A stretch of 64,000 nucleotides of DNA, from NCBI GenBank assembly GCA_027475525.1, contig JAMWFC010000117.1, positions 2,218,183-2,282,182 of the forward strand, in the 5' to 3' direction. Positions 35,116-44,883 of this stretch are shown here, piece after piece (the stretch's first letter is position 1; every line of letters begins with the position of its first letter). The notes under the pieces are model-generated. The model saw only the letters and a list, made by a program, of their open reading frames with translations, was not told where the DNA came from and did not search any database. The translations under genes were made by a program, and so were the position numbers. Origin of the DNA: Macrolepiota albuminosa (Eukaryota; Basidiomycota; Agaricomycetes; Agaricales; Agaricaceae).

Positions 35116-35858
35116 TGTCAGGTTCTGCTGAGTCAGGGGCTTTCCGGAAAAGCAACGCCCTTACAATGCGGACTTGACCCACGAATACTCGGGTATCTGG
35201 AACTCCGGGGCTAGGACTCCGGGGTTCAAGACGAGGACAGGGGTAATCCCGGGATAGGGAACTAAAGTCCGGGGGTTTTGGGTTGGAGGTAACTGAGGTT
35301 AGAGGGGGTCAAGTCGTGAACCGGAGGTTCTAAGACAAGACCAAGTTAGTAAATCAAGAGTCGCAAAGTGCGTACCAAAACTTAGAGCACGCGAATACTT
35401 AGGCGTGCCAGTTGAAGCGTACCAATCAAGGCGTACCAGTCAAACAAAAGGGCACACAATAACCAAAGTAACAGTGTATGTAATATCAAGACTGGCGAAT
35501 ACAACAGGGAGCTACGCTATAAGTACTACGGGGCCGGGTCTCGGGGTTCCGGGATGTCTGGGATGGGCTCCGGGGATCATTGAGTAGCGGCAGGGGCTGC
35601 ATACCGGGATCGCGCATGTGGGGCGCACGATCAATTGGTGCGGATGGAGCCGTGATGCGTGATGTGCGATGGCCAGAAACGAGTTGTGTGATCCGATCGT
35701 TGATCGGGGCTGGTGGCAGCTGATGGCGGTCCTTGATGCGTGTGATGGCGGTGTCGGCGGTCGTGATGGCAGGGCGTGTCCTGTGGGGTCGGAGAGAGGG
35801 TTCCGGAGGGTGTTCCGGGGGTGTCCCAGGGTAGGCCCGGAGGGGAGGGGTCGTGACA
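35116..35858 (-). repeat. 5' LTR of element B
   Basis: 743 bases with the same TGTCACGA and CCTGACA ends as the A LTRs. It includes the predicted transcript start at 35493 (reading leftward) with a TATA-like element just upstream (35516-35523 region). Flanked on its outside by GCCCC, half of the B target duplication. Confidence 0.88.
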
Positions 35859-36318
35859 GCCCCCGGGGCAAAGGTATGGTTAGATCGACGCCACCTCCGC
35901 ACTCGCCGGCCCTCTCCAAAACTCGATCACAAGCGCCTTGGCTTGTTCAAAATATTGAAGAAGGTCTCATCTCACGCCTACAAGATCGAGCTTCCTCCGG
36001 GACTAAAAGGTCTGCACCCAGTATTCCACGTCTGCCTCCTGGAATGACACCCCCCGGACCCCTTCCTCAAACGATGCCCCGAGCCTCCTCCCCCGGTCGA
36101 GGTCAAGAACGAGTACCACTACGAGGTTGAAGATATCCTCAACTCCCGGGATATTCGTAGACGACCCCACTTCCTCGTACAGTGGAAGGGATACGGCCTG
36201 GAGGACGACACTTGGAAACCATGCCGAAACCTCGAAGGCGCCCTTGAAAAACTCCGAGACTACCAGCAGCAGCACCTGGGAAACGACCCCCCCAGGCGCA
36301 GGACTCACAGACGGCAGT
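35859..36318 (+). pseudogene. Element A Pol: integrase carboxy-terminus and chromodomain
   Basis: Resumes A's integrase after the B insertion: [32 protein letters not shown], with one TGA near 36046. The chromodomain is [20 protein letters not shown], then [20 protein letters not shown]. The key aromatic positions are kept, but the usual WEP is WKP. It ends at TAG about 36318. Without B the protein would join WAP to this segment in frame. Confidence 0.9.
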
Positions 36319-36594
36319 AGTGGGCGTAACCCCTGCCTCTGGACTCAGTAGAGATTCAACTCCCATGTATATTTTCTCCCTTCCCCTTCTGGATCTTACT
36401 CTCTTTTAGTACCTTTTCATAGTAGCGTCCCGGGATCTGGGCAAGATGTTCTTTCCAGTTTCTTTCGGTTTCTTTTGCCCCCTACTCATACTTCTCACTG
36501 ACCCGGGACAACCAAGTATATACAATTTTTTATAAGTACACTATACTACAGCTACAGGACCACGAAGCAAGCGACAGCAAGAAAACGGGGGCCC

Positions 36595-38292
36595 CTAGAG
36601 CTGGGGCCCTGAACTACCCTCACCCTCCCCTCCCCTCGGCCAGCTCTGGAAATCTTCCCCCACCCCCTCCGAATCGTGTTCCCGCCGCACCTCCTCGGCC
36701 AGTTGGTCCCAGGACGGAAGCGGCTCACCCTCATCCAAAACTCGCTCAAACCACAACCCCGGGGCCGGGACGTTCCTCCAGCGGTGCGTGGTCACCAGCC
36801 TCCCCAACAGGTCCAGACCCCGCTCCACCCCGGAGTTCCCCGCCTCTGACTGTAGTTCCTCTTGCAGGGAGGCGAGTGCCGCGGCCACTCCATCCAGGAG
36901 CTGACGATGCTTCTGAGCCCAGCCTGGGGATATCAGTACCGACTCAACCACGAGAAAAGGAGTACTCACTGAGAGAGGCCATACACCCAATTACCACATC
37001 TCAGCGCAGAACCTTGACCAACCCCGGGAGGCCTTGCCCAAGGAGCCCAACCCCCTGCTCCAGCCTGGCCCCCATGGCGTCCAGCCGGGCCTCAGCCTCC
37101 CCCCGTGCCACCCCCACCTCCCCCAACTCCCGGAGGGCCACCTCGCGATCCTCCTCCAGCCTCCGCCAGAGCGCCGCCTCCTCCCTCGCCCCCTCCTCGC
37201 GTTCCTCCCTCTCCCGGTCTGCCTGCTCTCAACGCACCTGCAATTCCCTCACCTCGGCGCTCAACGGTCGTCCAGACAGCGGGGAGAATACCGCCAGGGA
37301 TGGGGAGGCCGGAGATGGGGTCTCCACGGGCAAACACACCCTCTTGGAGGGGCCCAGGGAGGGACTGGGCGACGCCCGCTGCTTCCCCTTGTCCAGGCAC
37401 CCTCCCTGCCCCTGGATACCAGACCAAGGAGCCCGGCGCGTGATCAGCACCACGGGCCGGCCCCGGCCCCCCACCCGGGCGACCCCCTGACCCCCCGACC
37501 CCCCGCTGGGCGCCTCTGCAGGCGCTGCGGGCACCTCCCCCACCGGCTCCGCCACCCAATCCTGCTCCTCGACCCCCATCCTCCGGGTAACCTCCCTTAG
37601 CGGCCATCTCTGCTCCCGGGTGACACAACGCGCCCTCCACAGCGCTGACATGAAACAACGTTTGTGGTTGAGGTGGCAAGCCTCACACATGGCCGTGTCC
37701 CGGTGGGACGAGGGGCCCGGAACTTCGAACAAGCAAAGCACCCCTCGACGAGCACAGTGCAAGCACTGCACCGGAGTCAGCAAGAGGGATCAGAGGTAGG
37801 AAAACGACTCACTGGTCTGTTGTTCACGCACCAGACATGAGTAGGCAGACCCCGGAGCCTCTCCAGAGCCTCCATGAACAGATCCTGCATCGTGCCCGCC
37901 CACGCAACACGTTGACTCTCCAGGACCTCTGACATGGTCCCTATCTCCATCCCGGAACGATGAAAGCGGGGGGCAGGCAATCTAGGATGGGGAGGGTGGA
38001 CAGTCATGCACGCAAAGGTCAGCGCAGGACGGCTGGAACCCGCTCCAGGAACAGATTCCGGGAGCTGGCTGGGACCCGCCTCTGGGGCAGTGGTGTTGTG
38101 TTGTTCTGAAAAAAGAAGATCAGTAGCGACAAGCGAGCGGCACAGAAACCACTCATGTTGTTGCATGAGCGCCGCCACGCGCTCCCGGTCTTGGCGGGCT
38201 CGGTACCACGCGTCCCGGGCTTCCCAGGCCATGAGGGGCGCGACCTCGTTGGTTTGCGGGGGCATCGGGGAATGTATTGGCATACGTGACAT
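36595..38292 (-). pseudogene. Element A antisense gene: paired CX2CX6C cluster plus coiled coil
   Basis: Counterpart of 25964-27672, opposite to A gag-pol. ATG at 38292 (MSRMPIHSP). The first donor has decayed (ATGAGT for GTGAGT). Intron 2 is 37766-37812, 47 bases, against 45 in B; only its removal joins the exons in frame, strong evidence that it is spliced. The cluster is CLHCARRGVLC and CEACHLNHKRC, 15 residues apart, identical in spacing to B. After a basic SKRVCLP stretch the coil is cut by a TGA at about 37230. The last exon ends SSGPQL at 36595. Conservation of cysteines and splice sites between decayed copies suggests past selection. Confidence 0.72.
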
Positions 38293-38418
38293 GTTTGAAC
38301 TTGATGGTAAAATTTTTTTTTGATACGTGGCGAGTCAGGTGCCAGATCCCACGGTTGAACCCGGTCCGGACCACGGGCTACGCACGCCTCGGAGGGTCTC
38401 GGTGCTGAGGGGGGGTGA

Positions 38419-39165
38419 TTTCACGACCCCTCCCCTCTGGGCCCACTCCGGAACACCCCCGGAACACCATCCGGGACCCTCCCTCCGACCCCACAGGACA
38501 CGCCCTGCCATCACAACCGCTGACACCGCCATCATGCGCATCAAGGACCACCATCAGCCGCCACCAGCCCCGATCAACAATCGGATCATGTGACTTGTTC
38601 CTGGCCATCACGCATCACGCATCACAACCCCCTCCGCACCAATTGATCGCGCGCCCCACACGCGCGATCCAGGTATACAGTCCCTGCCCGCTACTCAATG
38701 ACTCCCAGAACCCATCCCAGACACCCCAGAATCCTGAGACCCAGTCCCGTAGTACTTATAGCGTAGTTCCCTGTTGTATTCGCTAGTCTTGATATTACAC
38801 TGCTTACACTGTTTTCACTTGGTTACTTGAATTGTTGCGTGCCCTCTATTTGACTGGTATGCATTGACTGGCACGCTTGGATAATCGCGTGCTCTAAGAC
38901 TGGTACGCACTTTGCGACTTTAATTTACTGACCTGGTCTTGTCTTAGAACCTCCGGTTTACGACTCGACCCCCACCCGAATTCCCCGGTTACTCCCCACC
39001 CAAAACCCCCGGACCAAGTCCCCTCTCCCGGGAGTATCCCTGTCCACGTCTTGAACCCCGGAGTCCTAGCCCCAGAGTTCCAGACACCCGAGTATCCGTG
39101 GGTCAAGTCTGCATTGTAAGGGTGATTGCTTTCCCGGAAAGCCCCCAACTCAGCGGAACCTGACA
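38419..39165 (+). repeat. 3' LTR of element A
   Basis: Same ends as the 5' LTR except that the first bases read TTTCACGA instead of TGTCACGA. It is preceded by the purine run GAGGGGGGGTGA (about 38407-38418), the likely polypurine tract. It ends CCTGACA at 39165, followed by the target duplication GCATC. It retains the predicted transcript start AGTCTTGATATTA near 38784. Confidence 0.88.
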
Positions 39166-39170
39166 GCATC

Positions 39171-39401
39171 ATGATGGAGAAGATGAAGGGAAAGAAGACT
39201 GTTTCCCTGGCAACCTGGCAAGCTTTTAAGGAGGCGCGAGGAGCAATAAGTAACTTGTTGATTTTCTTCATTCTTGCCACTAACTTCCTGAAGGAAGTGC
39301 GACAAATGCTGGGCAGACAACAACTCAGAAGGCTGTTGGTTTCCGACTGGAGCCCAGCCATGCTATTGTTGTGGTGCCTTGAAATGTGCTTGCACTATTG
39401 A
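39171..39401 (+). pseudogene. Antisense gene of element Y, 3' part
   Basis: Directly after A's target duplication the frame left at 16662 continues: GQEAG joins IMMEKMKGKKTVSLATWQAF, then KEVRQMLGRQQLRRLL, ending at a stop at 39401. X2 and A together put 22.5 kb into one codon neighbourhood without changing frame. A possible small intron lies near 39248-39295. The end is basic and helical. No domain recognised. Confidence 0.6.
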
Positions 39402-39959
39402 CAGGGCCAAGAGTCACAAGCGTGGCGGTGTGCCAGATGCCCTTGTCGAGAAGACGTTCACTTGCACTTGTAAAGGTGACCTCTAGAGGCTGTGGCTCAG
39501 TCACACAGCTGGCAGAGGGAGATCCAAAGTGTATTAGAATATATACTGACAATATCAAGGTAGCTACTTACCTGGCAGAGGGAGATCCAAAGAGAACAAG
39601 TCTAGGGATTCCCTATGCCAGGTTGGATGCTTCTGGGGCCTCTGAAGCATGGGAAACAACTGTACAGTACAACAAAACCTTAAAAACTCAAAAATTGCCT
39701 ACACAAACACTTGTACAAATAAAGGGCAAACTCTGGCAAACTCTGGCTTATATAAGCAGTCTGGAAGCGGTGCTGAGTGGGCCCACACTTGTCTGAATGG
39801 TGGCTAAAGAACCAGAGCATCTCAAGGGCTGAGAGTAGTACTAACAGATAGTGTTGAAAGAATAGAAACAGTGAAATGAAATAATGTCAGAAGAAATAAG
39901 AGAATGAATGGAAGGGGAGTAAAGAGATAAGGAGTGAGAAAAGAAAGAAATGAGGAGTC
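39402..39959. other. Region of Y where RT-integrase should be; no coding content seen
   Basis: Between the Y protease and the antisense gene end there is no RT, RNase H or integrase text in any frame. A 21-base segment starting CTGGCAGAGGG occurs twice, 63 bases apart (39509 and 39572). The short plus-strand frame 39386-39796 has no recognisable domain. Confidence 0.5.
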
Positions 39960-40353
39960 TCCTGACAGCGAGGCCTAAAGATCTGTCTACTGTACCGTTA
40001 GCACTCTGCATGTTTAATATAATGGTAGGGTCATAAATGAGGCCCAGATTGTTAGCAACTTCAGCTGCCATGGAAATAATTTGGGACCCACTATTCACAA
40101 TAGCTTCTACCTCGTGCTTGTTGTCTACCATTAGTGCGACTGAACAGATATTGTGTGATTCTTGAGCAACAGTAAGGATTGCCAGGTCTTCTCCATGTTC
40201 TACCAACCTAAGATAGGTTTCTACTGGGTCCACAGAGGTGGCGTTGGTGATGGTATCGGCAGGAGGTTCATCAGTATCAGGAGAATCAATGGTAACAGAA
40301 AAACCAGGAAGCGCATTGTCGAGTTCATTGACCTCAGCAACGGCTGTTGCCAA
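39960..40353 (-). pseudogene. Element Y retropepsin
   Basis: The minus strand reads ALMVDNKHEVEAIVNSGSQI, then ISMAAEVANNLGL and MQSANGTVDRSLGLA, the pattern of a gypsy protease whose active-site DSG has become NSG (one G-to-A change). The frame then runs into unrelated low-complexity text, so pol was lost after the protease. It sits directly downstream of Y gag. Confidence 0.75.
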
Positions 40354-40509
40354 GGGTCATTGGAGAGTGACTGCAGTCTTGACTTGGTTGCAGACATCTG
40401 GGGCAATGCTACAAAGTTCTTCAACTGATAAAGTGACAGCAGTTTTCATGATGCAACTAAAGATGTGGTTTGACTTTTCTATATCAAATATTGGCGCAGT
40501 AGGTCAGTA

Positions 40510-42280
40510 ACCGCCTTCAGGACGCTTTTTAGAAGTGGCAAAGTTTTGTTGTGTGGGAGCATGATATCAGTCAGAGATCCCTGAGTAGGGGTGGAGAGGC
40601 AGCAAAGATGGTTCAGGAGTGGCAAAGGACGAGGATGGCTCTGAGGTTGTAGCTGGAGGTGCAGCAGGAGCAGGAGTCAGTAACTTGCTAGCGGGAGGCA
40701 TTGGCTTATATCCTTTGAGAGGTTGTTTAGGCTGCTTAACTTCAACCCCATCAAACACCTGATTCTTAAGTGAATCCAATTCCTTCTGTAGCTTAGCCAT
40801 TTGTTCTTCCTACAAGAAAGTAGGATGGTTGCCAATGCTGTTGAAGTGTAAGACCTTGTGAATCATTTGCTGTTGAGTCGCCTGTTCAGGGTCAGGGTTG
40901 GCGTTGCCAGAAAGTGTGCTGGTGACGATTTGCCTTGGATTGCACCTATGCCATTCATCAACTCGCTCCTGAAAGGACTTCTTGTCAGGGTAGTTGGGGA
41001 TGGTGGCACCAGTAGTTAGAACTATCTTGCCGTTGATAGCCCTTTGAATTCTTCCTTGCCAAATATAGTTTTCTAAAGTAGTGCAGCATCCTCTAGTCAT
41101 AGTGTGGCCAATTTCCCCACAAAAGTGGCAAGGGCCAGGCGCAGGTACATTAGCAGGTCAGTTAGCAGTGAGGTTGGTTGTAATCATGGTTTCAATACGA
41201 GTCATGGCAGAAGCGACAGCAGCGGTAACGGCAGCATTAAGATCCTCTTTCTTAACAAAGTTGGCAACAAGAGGCAGGATAGGAATTATACCGTTGGTTC
41301 GCTCAGTGGGTGGGCTCATCCTAGCATGTTGTATATCAATGCCAGTGTCCGTTCCCTTGAGGACCCATTTGCCAGCCTCAAAGACATCAGAAACATTGTA
41401 TGGCTCCTCTGGACAATGGGCCTGCTGGACAATTTTTAGGCGATGAGCAATATGAGTCCACAATGAAATCGGGATGCCTTGTTGGAATAGACGACATTCC
41501 TCATTGATATAGAGCTTGCCATTTTGCAGAAGCCATTTAGCAATTTTCTGGAACTCGCAGTAATACGTAGAGAATGTGCCAAGCAAAGATGTGCTGTTGT
41601 TGAATGATTCTTATACTAATTTCTGCAACTCATTTACCGTGTATCGGGTAGCCTCTTCAGCGCCAGGGTACAACTGGATTACTGCCATCTTCCAGCCTTC
41701 ATATGAGGCACCTTGGGCTGGAACTGGTGGTGCGGCAGGAACAAAGGCGGCAAACTTGGCAAGACCTGTTCACGTCTCTGCCATGTCATATGACATGTAT
41801 CTTGCCGTGTATTCTTTCATCTGCATGTGGTCAGTAATTCCACAGTCCCTGAATAAATATTCTAACTCTTTGAAGTACTGAGAGAGCTCCTATGGCTTGG
41901 ACTTGTCCCATTTTGGTGCCAAGAAGTGATTACATGGTGGCATGCGCTGAACTTGTTGTTCCATGGCAACTGTAATGCCAAGTTCAGTTAGCGGATGTGG
42001 GGAAGGAGTTCTAAATATTGGCAACAGGGTAAGAGAAATGACAAGTTAAGAAAGAGGTGTTAAAGGACTGATAGGGGTAATGGGTTGCGGTACAGCAAGT
42101 GGCAATGCTAAAAGGTTGTCAGCGCTAAAATCGAGAGAACGCAGGAAGAGATCAGGAAATTTGTCTACAGTGGCATTCTGTAGTTCCTGTGTGAGAGAGA
42201 AACCTGGTAAGGCACCAGGTAGTTGTGGAGTTGACAGGCGGGAAGGAGCTATGCCTTCTGCTGACTGCTCTAGCAGATGG
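40510..42280 (-). pseudogene. Element Y Gag with CCHC knuckle
   Basis: An amino-terminal part near 41960-42280 is followed by a capsid region (LAPKWDKSKP, YFKELEYLFRDCGIT, LYPGAEEATRYTVNELQ, then FQKIAKWLLQNGKLYINEEC). The knuckle CHFCGEIGHTMTRGC (CX2CX4HX4C) is near 41083-41130, followed by a coiled segment (AKLQKELDSLKNQVF). Stops are scattered. The sequence belongs to a different gypsy lineage from A and B. Confidence 0.8.
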
Positions 42281-42347
42281 TGCCTATGCTAGAGACAGGT
42301 TTCTGGTGGAATTCTGCCCTAGAGATCTCTCATGGTAGGCTCCAATT

Positions 42348-44119
42348 TGATGATGCCCAAAGTTTGGTTAGTAACAAATATAGCAATAGTGTTACTGTAC
42401 TAAAAGCTTGCATTGGGCACACTAAAAGTGATGAGGGGAGTCCCGGGCAAGTCCCAGAGAACACTGTAAGCTTAGCAAAGTCTAAGCATTGTTAATGCCT
42501 GCCGTAGCTGCAAGGTGTGAGTATGTTGAGGACTAGCAATAGTCTGCAACTGCCAATGACTTTGACGTTGCCGACCATAAATGAGATTTAGACCGTAAGA
42601 AAGACTAGAGTAAGAGGAGCAGGAAACTCTGTTCTGATTCCTATGTACAAGTCAGTAAGTACTTTTTATACTACAAGGAGTTCACCGTCACCAGTGACTA
42701 ACAATCGCCAAAGTGCAGTAAACTAGAAAATTTTATAGGAGTAGCTCCAATGGTTTCAGATCCCTACCGTTGATGAGCCTGCATTGTGGCTGGCTACAGA
42801 TAGCACCAATACCCGCATCTTACATTGGCCCACTAGTACCACCAGAAGCGCCATGCTCTAGTGCTTCCAGTGCTATTTTTCTCATATTTTCACACTAATA
42901 ACTCGCAGCTACAGACTCCAATTACTCTCAGACCATTTTTATGGCACCACTTATTCTTTGCACCACTATTGACACCTCACCGCACCTTGCCACTTGCACT
43001 CCAAGGCTATATATTTACACAGACACTTGGCATCAGTCAATCCGGCATAATGCTCTTAGCCAGTGGCAGCGCTTACAAGGGGAAATGATGAAGTATTTCC
43101 GTGACAGCATCATCATGGACCTTTTTACTATACAATTCAATTCACTGCATTTACTTACATTTTTATCAGTTCACCACCCTCTAGCGGTGCTTAACCTCTT
43201 AGCGTCGGCTAACTTTCTTTACTATAAATACCTACTTTTTGTTAGTAGTACAGGGAATCAATTTGGCAGTAGGGATCGTATCCCAACATTTTGGTCTCCA
43301 TATGCAACAGACTACCTCTTGTTGACCATGTCAAGCAAGAGGACTCTGCTCTAGTTTTCTATTTCTCTCTCTCTAGTGCCTTGCAACTACGGCTTGGCTT
43401 TCATGCTTAGATCCGCTAAGCAATCTCATTCTTTTATTATCACATTCTAGGTGCTAACACTTAGCGCCTCTTAGCAACCCTTTCTCACACCTCTTAGCGC
43501 CTTCCTTAGCAACTTTCCCATGCTCTTAGCGCTCCCCTTTAGCAACTTTTAGTGCCCTGTAGCCATATTTTGGAGCCATATGCAAGTGCCTCCAATCACC
43601 CACTTTCCTTGCTACCAACCTCTTGCCTATCGTGTGTTCTCTGGGACCTGTCCAGGACTCTCTCACACACTTAGTGCGCCCAAAGCTATATCGGCTAAGT
43701 AGCTGCACTAGTGATAGTCCACGCAGCACCCAGCTCGATTTGGGCGTCATCACCATCCATTCAAGATTTTTAGCGATGCCAGGTGGCAGATCGCAACACT
43801 AAACCATCAATCCATCAACCTTCTGTCTGTCCAAAATACTAAGCGATGTCAGATGCCAAAGTCAAATGCCAAGCTGTCCGTCAGTTTTTGATAGATCATC
43901 AGTCTTCTTTCCAAGCACTGTCATCAGTGACTGATGCCATCTGTCAGTTGTCATTTTGTCTGCCATTGGCGCTATCATTGATCGGATCTGCTTCTTGTCA
44001 TGTATGGCTGTCAAATATCGCCCAAAATTGGTTAATTAGTGCATGCTAAGGTATTCTGAGCCAGTGCCATGTTGCCATAGCCTGCTGTTAATGCGCTGAT
44101 CCTGTATGGGGTCCTATCA
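42348..44119 (-). repeat. 5' LTR of element Y, split by X'
   Basis: Matches 14565-15498 in two blocks (42348-42770 and 43753-44119). Its outer flank is ACGA (44120-44123), pairing with 14561-14564. On the element strand the text just inside, TTGGAGCCTACCATGAGAG (42329-42347), is a possible tRNA-type primer site; the tRNA was not identified. Confidence 0.78.
42771..43752 (+). mobile_element. X': solo LTR in the Y 5' LTR
   Basis: Begins TGATGAGCCTGC and ends GGGCGTCATCA, 982 bases, with flanks CCGT and CCAT (one transition). The corresponding Y 3' LTR runs uninterrupted across this point. Its end has the same layout as family X, so it is probably a related LTR family. Orientation is nominal. 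Confidence 0.7.
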
Positions 44120-44123
44120 ACGA

Positions 44124-44883
44124 GGCACTTCAATCAGAAGTTTAAAGAATCAGTAGCAACAGAATAGGATATATTCTAGCCCAACATTTTATTTATTAAA
44201 AATTGATACCAGGTTTAATGCCAACAATAGAACTGCATCTGTCAAGGATTTTCTGAACATACCTCGCAGAGGCTTGGCCAATCGGAATTATACTAAAAAG
44301 TGAGCAGACTCATACAAAGTTTAAGTTAGTTTAGAGTTGCTGTGGCCAATAAGCTATAATGCTGTTGGTTGCCGTTTTCTCATGTGTGCCGGTTGTCATT
44401 GACAGGTTGCCATTACCTGCAACCATAAGGAGAGGCGCTAATTGGTAGTGCCACAAATAGACCTATTTCAAAAATATAGTAGTGCATAGTATAAAAGATA
44501 GCTACTCTGCATGTACATAACAATGAATCGTAACCCTTGAGCATCCAAGTTACATTTAGCATTCAAATTGCACTAGCTTAGCCCAATGTTGCTACCAAGT
44601 TGGGTGCTAACCTTATTTGTCTCATCTTCATTGTTTGCAGTGCCACCTATGGGCACATTACATTGCACTATTTGTCTTCATCTTTGTATCTTTGCTTAGG
44701 CTACAGCACTTACAGTTTGCCAGGTAGCATCTGAGGTGCTATTTTTTAGCATGTTGTCCTATCACATTTATTTAAGCACACTGGGACTCTGTCAGGACTC
44801 CTCACAACTACACATATCAGGCACTGAAGACAGCATTGTACTGCGTATATGTCCAGCACATCCAACCCAAGTTAGCATCATCA
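44124..44883 (+). mobile_element. X0 LTR, right part
   Basis: Continues the X LTR from where 14564 leaves off (CACTTCAATCAGAAG onward) and ends AGCATCATCA. Beyond 44883 the copia RT resumes. Together with 14262-14564 it makes one X LTR split by Y. Confidence 0.75.

Larger units (their letters stand above)
25116..35858 (-). mobile_element. B: second full-length chromovirus, nested in A
   Basis: LTRs at 25116-25837 (3') and 35116-35858 (5') face the minus direction. Flanks GCCCC at 25111-25115 and 35859-35863 are identical target duplications. With B removed, the A integrase reads straight through [13 protein letters not shown]. All coding parts of A are present at high similarity. The two LTRs differ by a 21-base indel and about 45 substitutions by my reading, all transitions, so B is not young but is younger than A. 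Frame damage is a few TGA codons, a one-base gag deletion and three perfect 77-base tandem duplications, which may be assembly errors. Confidence 0.95.
17741..39165 (+). mobile_element. A: chromovirus (Ty3/gypsy) interrupted by copy B
   Basis: LTRs at 17741-18500 and 38419-39165 are flanked by the identical 5-base target duplication GCATC (17736-17740, 39166-39170). Inside, in order: self-complementary primer site, ORF1, Gag, double protease, RT, RNase H, integrase, chromodomain, then an antisense gene before the 3' LTR. Copy B (25116-35858) splits the integrase. Without B and one copy of its duplication the element is about 10.7 kb. Damage includes a 38-base deletion before RT, an RT box YLDN, several TGA codons replacing CGA, and a 77-base tandem duplication in integrase, so it is not autonomous. 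GC content is much higher than in the flanking older elements. Confidence 0.92.
14565..44119 (-). mobile_element. Y: gypsy element with gag-PR, no RT, and an antisense gene
   Basis: Both LTRs start TGATRAYRCCCAAAGT and end GGTCCTATCA (14565-15498 and 42348-44119, the latter split by X'). Identical 4-base flanks ACGA at 14561-14564 and 44120-44123 show one insertion event into X0. Gag and protease lie on the minus strand at 39960-42280, so 42348-44119 is the 5' LTR. RT, RNase H and integrase are absent. Near the 3' LTR is a plus-strand, multi-intron gene (15669-16662 plus 39171-39401). Y has since received X2, X' and chromovirus A, which accounts for most of its present span. Confidence 0.8.

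Noticed and set aside
39126..39401. Separate gene starting in the A 3' LTR at 39126.
   Set aside because: The first 13 codons are LTR sequence; the remainder is the continuation of the Y antisense gene.
42329..42347. Assigning a tRNA primer to element Y.
   Set aside because: The text next to the LTR begins TTGG like a tRNA-type site, but I could not match it to a particular tRNA 3' end.
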